Positions 19,883 to 22,722 of a stretch of DNA of 22,722 nucleotides are shown here, piece after piece. Source of the stretch: an uncultured Faecalibacterium sp. (lineage in GTDB: Bacteria; Bacillota; Clostridia; Oscillospirales; Ruminococcaceae); NCBI GenBank assembly GCA_937907025.1, contig CALESJ010000034.1:1-22722 (forward strand). The letters are read 5' to 3'. Under the pieces are notes generated by a model that ran no database searches, was not told where the DNA came from, and saw only the letters and a list, made by a program, of their open reading frames with translations. Position 1 is the stretch's first letter; each line of letters opens with the position of its first letter. Made by a program: the position numbers and the translations under genes.

Positions 19883-20818
19883 ATGGGACTCTTTCAAAAC
19901 GGCATAGATGTATCCCGTTATCAGGGCAGCATCAACTGGAACAGCGTGGCTGCCGCCGGCAAACAGTTCGTGATTGTCCGGCTGGGTTCCAGCAACAACA
20001 GCGGCCTGTATGTGGACCCCTACTTTTTGCAGAACGTAAACGGCGCCCATGCTGCTGGCCTGCGGGTCGGCGCCTATTATTATACCTATGCCACCACCCA
20101 AAGCGGCGTGATTGACGAGTTAAGCCTGTTCCTGAACGTGTTGGAAGGTCTTCAGCTGGAGTATCCGGTTTTCGTGGACGTGGAGGATTCCAAGCTGGCT
20201 TCTCTGGGCCGCACACAATTGACAGGTCTTGTGCAGTATGCCATGGATATATTGTACCAACGTAACTGGTACGCCGGTTGGTACAGCTATACCAATTTCA
20301 TCAACAGCTACCTTAACCCGTCCCAGCTGGCAGGCTATCCGCTCTGGCTGGCCGACTACCGCAGTCAGCCCGGATATACCGGCAGCTATGCCATGTGGCA
20401 GTTTTCTTCCACCGGCAGTGTGGGCGGTATCACCGGCGCCTGCGACCTCAATTACAGTTATACCGATTTTCTCCCCACCATAAAAGCCGGCAATTTCAAC
20501 GGGTATGGAACCTCCGGGCCGGACATGGAAGAAGTGGACGGCGTACAGCTGGTCGTGTTCGGTGCACAGACTGAGTATTTTTATACTGCCAGCTTCAACG
20601 ATGTGGTGGGGTATCTGCCCGTAGGCACCTACCCCGTTATACAAAAAAGCAAAGCGAAGTATGACGGTTACGAGTGGGTCATCTTCCGCTATCGGGATGG
20701 CGAATACTGGACTGCCATCCTTGGGGACCGCAACCGGCTGGAAACACTGAATGCCTGCGAAGTCCAGCTTTCCGAGGCAAAGGCAAAGATAGACGCGGCC
20801 AAGGCTGCGCTGGAATGA
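19883..20818 (+). CDS. GH25 family muramidase (lysozyme)
   Basis: A 311-residue protein. The GH25 domain covers about residues 5-195, with NGIDVSRYQGSINW (D9), the catalytic pair D99 and E101 in YPVFVDVEDSK, and WLADYR and AMWQFSS further on. GH25 enzymes cut the MurNAc-GlcNAc bond of peptidoglycan. Residues 215-311 form a separate tail with an SH3-like run (DGVQLVVFGAQTEYFYTASF, then YEWVIFRYRDGEYWTAILGD) and a final alanine-rich helix. No signal peptide is seen, as in phage-type endolysins or enzymes released by lysis. The start is set at 19883 after GGAAGGGGG; the frame also opens at 19859, but that ATG lies in the hairpin loop with no ribosome site. No holin or other phage gene is seen beside it. 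Confidence 0.9.
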   Translation: MGLFQNGIDVSRYQGSINWNSVAAAGKQFVIVRLGSSNNSGLYVDPYFLQNVNGAHAAGLRVGAYYYTYATTQSGVIDELSLFLNVLEGLQLEYPVFVDVEDSKLASLGRTQLTGLVQYAMDILYQRNWYAGWYSYTNFINSYLNPSQLAGYPLWLADYRSQPGYTGSYAMWQFSSTGSVGGITGACDLNYSYTDFLPTIKAGNFNGYGTSGPDMEEVDGVQLVVFGAQTEYFYTASFNDVVGYLPVGTYPVIQKSKAKYDGYEWVIFRYRDGEYWTAILGDRNRLETLNACEVQLSEAKAKIDAAKAALE

Positions 20819-20825
20819 CCTTGTC

Positions 20826-20854
20826 TTGATTTTGCCGGTAGAATCCGGTATAAT
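20826..20854 (+). promoter_or_regulatory. Promoter upstream of the tRNA-like array
   Basis: TTGATT (20826-20831), exactly 17 bases, perfect TATAAT (20849-20854), only eight bases after the GH25 stop codon. A transcript from about 20861 would pass through a GGACTG/CAGTCC hairpin (20868-20889 area), a D-arm fragment and the three tRNA-like copies. No protein gene follows before the terminator at 21465. Confidence 0.7.
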
Positions 20855-20911
20855 AGGCAAAGGTCGCGGACTGTCCGGATGGGCAGTCCCCTACATATCT
20901 TTCGATACAAA

Positions 20912-20940
20912 ATTCAGTAGCTCAGTTGCAGAGTTCAAAA
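20912..20940 (+). pseudogene. tRNA D-arm fragment
   Basis: A 15-base stretch (TCAGTAGCTCAGTTG) is identical to the start of the third tRNA-like copy at 21258-21272. It is then joined after a shortened D-arm to GAGTTCAAA, which resembles a T-arm. The anticodon arm is absent. The following 20941-21060 holds a small ACATAT/ATATGT hairpin (20949-20964) and no gene. Confidence 0.45.
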
Positions 20941-21068
20941 GTTCCCAAACATATCGGAATATGTATTAGACAAACGGTTCATTTTCTAACACATCGGTTT
21001 CCAAAATCCAGATCGCCACCTTGAGCGAAATGTCAAAAAGAGCGCAAAATCAAGGAAAACTCATATAC

Positions 21069-21137
21069 GTCTCCGTAGCTCAGTTGGATAGAGCGCGAGC
21101 CTCCTAAAAATCGAATCGTTCGAATCCTGGAGCCCTG
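21069..21137 (+). pseudogene. Degenerate tRNA-Arg(CCU), copy A
   Basis: The acceptor 5' strand GTCTCCG, the D-arm and the anticodon loop with CCT are intact. The 3' half of the anticodon stem is lost (AAATC opposite CGAGC) and the T-stem does not pair, though a TTCGAAT T-loop remains. A shifted 3' acceptor strand (21128-21134) still pairs six of seven positions. Compared with a normal tRNA about ten bases are missing, and no CCA is encoded. Confidence 0.7.
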
Positions 21138-21161
21138 CAAAATTGAATATTTTCTGTATAA

Positions 21162-21230
21162 GCCCCCGTAGCTCAGTTGGATAGAGCGGTCGCCTCCTAA
21201 GCGGCAGCTCGTTCGAATCCGTTTGGGCGG
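21162..21230 (+). pseudogene. Degenerate tRNA-Arg(CCU), copy B
   Basis: This is the best preserved copy. The D-arm is intact and the anticodon stem pairs fully (GTCGC with GCGGC, one G-U) around the CCT anticodon loop. The TTCGAAT T-loop is present but its stem is mostly broken, and the acceptor GCCCCCG pairs only partly with TGGGCGG. No CCA is encoded. Confidence 0.7.
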
Positions 21231-21254
21231 AAAAATTGAATATTTTTGCTATAC

Positions 21255-21316
21255 GTCTCAGTAGCTCAGTTGGATAGAGCACGCGCCTCCTAAGGTTGCG
21301 TTACAACGGCCACCTC
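21255..21316 (+). pseudogene. Degenerate tRNA-Arg(CCU), copy C
   Basis: The acceptor 5' strand GTCTCAG, the D-arm, and the anticodon loop with CCT are intact. The 3' anticodon strand (GGTTG opposite CGCGC) pairs poorly. Nothing recognisable as a T-arm or 3' acceptor strand remains before an A-run at 21317-21323. Confidence 0.7.
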
Positions 21317-21335
21317 AAAAAAACTAAATAAGGGA

Positions 21336-21364
21336 TTGCAGTTCGACTTTGATCGGGCTATAAT
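21336..21364 (+). promoter_or_regulatory. Promoter of tRNA-Arg(CCU)
   Basis: TTGCAG (21336-21341), 17 bases, perfect TATAAT (21359-21364), placed 14 bases before the tRNA 5' end. The intact tRNA therefore does not depend on the promoter of the upstream array. Confidence 0.6.
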
Positions 21365-21378
21365 CATATATCAGACAC

Positions 21379-21455
21379 GTCCATATAGCTCAGCTGGATA
21401 GAGCACACGCCTCCTAAGCGTGGGGTCGGAGGTTCAAATCCTCTTATGGACGCCA
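21379..21455 (+). tRNA. tRNA-Arg (anticodon CCT)
   Basis: A complete cloverleaf. The acceptor stem is GTCCATA/TATGGAC. The D-stem is GCTC/GAGC. The anticodon stem CACGC/GCGTG has loop CTCCTAA, with the CCT anticodon at 21413-21415. The T-stem is GGAGG/CCTCT around TTCAAAT, the discriminator is G, and the terminal CCA is encoded (21453-21455). It reads the rare arginine codon AGG. tRNA-Arg(CCU) genes are frequent integration targets of genomic islands, and the sequence beyond it here is element-like. Confidence 0.96.
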
Positions 21456-21464
21456 GTGAACAAC

Positions 21465-21503
21465 GCCGAAAGCCTTTGTTTTCAAGGGTTTTCGGCTTTT
21501 CTT
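21465..21503 (+). terminator. Rho-independent terminator after tRNA-Arg
   Basis: A 14-bp stem (21465-21478 with 21483-21496) containing two G-U pairs, a TTTT loop, and a T-rich tail (TTTTCTT). It starts nine bases after the tRNA CCA end. Confidence 0.9.
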
Positions 21504-21616
21504 ATATAAAAAGCTACGAAAAAGCTCTTTCACTGTATGAGATAAAATTCTACTCCAAAATTTGATTTTTGACAACCCCTCCAGAATCGAACGGTTGTTA
21601 TAAGACAAAATCGCCA

Positions 21617-21707
21617 GCTAATTTTTAGCAGAAAATGGGCTGTTCTTGCTAATGAAAATGCCCTTCCTGCTAATCAGCCCCAAAATCGTGCCAAAAATCC
21701 AGCTAAT
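21617..21707 (+). repeat. Four phased GCTAAT repeats
   Basis: GCTAAT occurs at 21617-21622, 21648-21653, 21669-21674 and 21702-21707, with start-to-start spacings of 31, 21 and 33 bases, close to whole helical turns. The first is part of a palindrome, GCTAA-TTT-TTAGC (21617-21629). Upstream, ACAACC/GGTTGT (21573-21598) is another inverted repeat. Such arrays near an element end are typical binding sites for an integrase, an excisionase or a replication initiator. Confidence 0.55.
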
Positions 21708-21775
21708 CAAAAAAGGCGGATGTTTTGAGTACCATGCAGTTATAGCAGATAAAATTGAATATCGTTATATACATA

Positions 21776-21822
21776 GAGCGTCTATTTGCCCCGCATTGGG
21801 GATGGATAGGCGCTCTTTTTTT
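21776..21822 (+). terminator. Terminator-type leader hairpin of the element's first operon
   Basis: The outer stem GAGCGTCTAT (21776-21785) pairs with ATAGGCGCTC (21806-21815) with one G-U. The inner CCCC/GGGG (21789-21792 with 21798-21801) extends it, and seven T follow (21816-21822). It stands 46 bases before the start codon of the Cys-rich protein, so it would stop transcription into the operon unless prevented. A competing pairing for its left arm lies downstream at 21837-21845. Confidence 0.75.
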
Positions 21823-21867
21823 ATGCCCAAAACCATGGGCAAATACAAAAGATTGGAGGTGTTTTAT

Positions 21868-22092
21868 TTGAGCAAGCCTGTTTATGCCGCAGACAAGCCG
21901 AGCGACTGTCATTACTGTTACTTCTGGACGAATGGCAGAAAGGGTTGCCGTCTGGGTAGAAATAATTGCTACTACTTAATCTCTTTGCCACCGAAACCCA
22001 AGTCGGAATGTGATGGCTGTCCCTATGGGCGAGATCACCCGTGCATTGGCTGGTGTACGAAGAAGGTTATGCGTGAAGTGGGGCTTCGTTGA
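21868..22092 (+). CDS. Small cysteine-rich protein of the element
   Basis: A 74-residue protein from the TTG at 21868, chosen for the GGAGGTG ribosome site at 21855-21861. The frame is open back to 21646 but crosses the terminator hairpin, so the longer form is rejected. It has eight cysteines (14, 17, 27, 34, 48, 51, 59, 63) with two CxxC pairs (CHYC and CDGC) and C-x3-C near the end, suggesting a zinc-binding fold. No known family is recognised. It is the first gene of a tight operon with the next small protein and the RepA-like gene, so a role in element replication or its control is an inference from position. Confidence 0.7.
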   Translation: MSKPVYAADKPSDCHYCYFWTNGRKGCRLGRNNCYYLISLPPKPKSECDGCPYGRDHPCIGWCTKKVMREVGLR

Positions 22093-22093
22093 T

Positions 22094-22228
22094 ATGGATG
22101 TGTATGAACAGGAATACCGCTTCTGCTTTTTTGCCCGATGTCCTTATGAAAAGACGGATACGACTTTCCGCAGCATTCCGCTGACAACAGAAAGTTTTCC
22201 GCAGAAAGAAGGTGGTGAAGCCGTGTGA
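22094..22228 (+). CDS. Small protein between the Cys-rich protein and RepA
   Basis: A 44-residue reading frame beginning MDVYEQEYRFCFFARCPYEK and ending KEGGEAV. Its ATG lies one base after the stop of the previous gene (TGATATG), and its own stop overlaps the RepA start by four bases (GTGA). There is no separate ribosome site, so translation is probably coupled. It contains two cysteines (11 and 16). The frame continues upstream to 22010 inside the previous gene, but that part is a shadow. The function is unknown. Confidence 0.6.
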   Translation: MDVYEQEYRFCFFARCPYEKTDTTFRSIPLTTESFPQKEGGEAV

Positions 22229-22722
22229 GTTTTGATTATTTTTACGGTCAGCAATCCGATCTATTCACATTCTATCGAGTTCCGAAGGTGTTGTTCACGA
22301 ACGAGAGGTTCTGGAATATTTCTGCCGATGCCAAGATGCTGTATGGCATTTTGCTTGACCGCATGAGCCTGTCTGCCAAGAATGGTTGGATAGATAAAAA
22401 CGGTCGAGTGTATATCATTTTTACAATCGACGAAGCGAAGATGGCTCTGAACTGTGCTGAACAAAAGGCTATCAAGCTGCTCAGTGAACTTGAGAAGAAA
22501 GCAGGATTGATTGAACGTAAGCGCCAGGGTTTGGGAAAGCCCAACCTGATCTATGTGAAGAACTTTATCTCTGCTGTGGATTCACAACTCTTGAATTGTG
22601 AAAATCACAATTCTGGAACAATGGAAATCACAACTCAAGAACTTCCGAAATCACAATGTAATAATACAGCTGATGGAGCGAAAGCGGATTCAGGATGGTG
22701 CCAAGGAGTACCAGGGACATAC
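22225..22722 (+). CDS. repA: RepA-type replication initiator, N-terminal part
   Basis: At least 166 codons, open at the window edge. It starts at the GTG at 22225 with an AAGGTGG site, overlapping the previous stop. The protein begins SFDYFYGQQSDLFTFYRVPK and continues with ADAKMLYGILLDRM, YIIFTIDEAKMALNCAEQKA and GLGKPNLIYVKNF. This is the winged-helix N-terminal domain of the replication initiator protein A family on Clostridia plasmids and integrative elements; it binds the element's origin. After residue 148 (SQCNNT, near 22668) the sequence stops resembling the family and a neighbouring frame looks more protein-like, so a junction or frameshift is possible. Confidence 0.82.
   Translation, partial: MSFDYFYGQQSDLFTFYRVPKVLFTNERFWNISADAKMLYGILLDRMSLSAKNGWIDKNGRVYIIFTIDEAKMALNCAEQKAIKLLSELEKKAGLIERKRQGLGKPNLIYVKNFISAVDSQLLNCENHNSGTMEITTQELPKSQCNNTADGAKADSGWCQGVPGTY

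Larger units (their letters stand above)
21065..21330 (+). repeat. 93-bp tandem repeat of tRNA-Arg(CCU)-like units
   Basis: The D-arm GCTC begins at 21078, 21171 and 21264, exactly 93 bases apart each time. The anticodon loop CTCCTAA begins at 21101, 21194 and 21287, with the same spacing. The first two units end with the same AAAATTGAATAT (21139-21150 and 21232-21243); the third has a degraded version near 21320. Each unit is a tRNA-sized module plus a spacer of about 16-20 bases. Confidence 0.85.
21504..22722 (+). mobile_element. Left part of a probable integrative/conjugative element (truncated by the window)
   Basis: Starting just after tRNA-Arg and its terminator, the DNA becomes visibly more AT-rich. 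It carries repeats, a terminator-type leader, two small proteins and a RepA-type initiator of the sort found at one end of Clostridia integrative elements. No integrase or conjugation gene is in view and the far end is outside the window, so the exact boundary, element class and completeness are inferred. Confidence 0.6.

Noticed and set aside
21061..21282. A minus-strand frame with a 31-residue repeated pattern (LYPTEL...KIFNF)
   Set aside because: The repeat simply mirrors the 93-bp tRNA-like units (93 = 3 x 31). There is no ribosome site or promoter, and the tRNA reading explains the conservation.
21065..21330. A CRISPR array
   Set aside because: The repeats are tRNA D-arm to anticodon sequences, the intervening segments are tRNA 3' halves plus a shared AT-rich motif, and no cas genes are present.
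21646..21867. An N-terminal extension of the Cys-rich protein
   Set aside because: It crosses the GCTAAT repeats and the terminator hairpin, lacks a ribosome site and is of different composition. The TTG with GGAGGTG is a better start.
22272..22544. A 90-codon minus-strand frame opposite repA
   Set aside because: It is antisense to the clearly conserved RepA N-terminal domain and has no features of its own.

Overview
The window looks like chromosomal DNA of a GC-rich, Gram-positive gut Clostridia member (Oscillospirales/Ruminococcaceae, Faecalibacterium- or Gemmiger-like). The grounds are strong AGGAGG-type ribosome sites, TTGACA-17-TATAAT-type promoters, the dgt-dnaG-rpoD order typical of Firmicutes, a zinc-binding L31, and a Clostridia-style integrative element at the right end. 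The taxonomic placement is inference from style, not a search result.

Positions 1-17343 are a long minus-strand block of core information-processing genes. In transcription order they are: a LysR regulator; rpmE (L31); a YigZ/IMPACT protein; a dgt-like dNTPase, dnaG and rpoD (one operon); rpoB and rpoC (with their own strong promoter and structured leader); pepF; and rpsL-rpsG-fusA (str operon, fusA cut by the window edge). Terminators are visible after rpmE, rpoD and rpoC. Promoters are visible before rpmE, rpoB, pepF and rpsL, with weaker candidates before dgt and lysR. The vegetative sigma factor gene lies directly upstream of both large RNA polymerase subunit genes, without the usual rplKAJL genes in front of rpoB.

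Positions 17344-20818 are on the plus strand. A short non-coding stretch has its own candidate promoter and an orphan terminator; it forms two hairpins with the same 7-base loop and is a candidate small RNA. It is followed by a probable operon of a CPBP membrane protease, a TadA-like deaminase and a FabG/YmfI-like reductase. Next is a GH25 muramidase whose ribosome site lies inside the 3' arm of a terminator-like hairpin.

Positions 20819-21503 contain no protein gene. They hold a good promoter, a tRNA D-arm fragment, three degenerate tRNA-Arg(CCU)-like copies spaced exactly 93 bp apart, an intact tRNA-Arg(CCU) with its own promoter, and a terminator. From 21504 to the end the base composition becomes more AT-rich and the content changes to the left part of a probable integrative/conjugative element: four helically phased GCTAAT repeats, a terminator-type leader with a competing pairing, a Cys-rich small protein, a second small protein, and the start of a RepA-type replication initiator. 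The most unusual material is the decayed tRNA array, the twin-loop RNA candidate and the element's leader.
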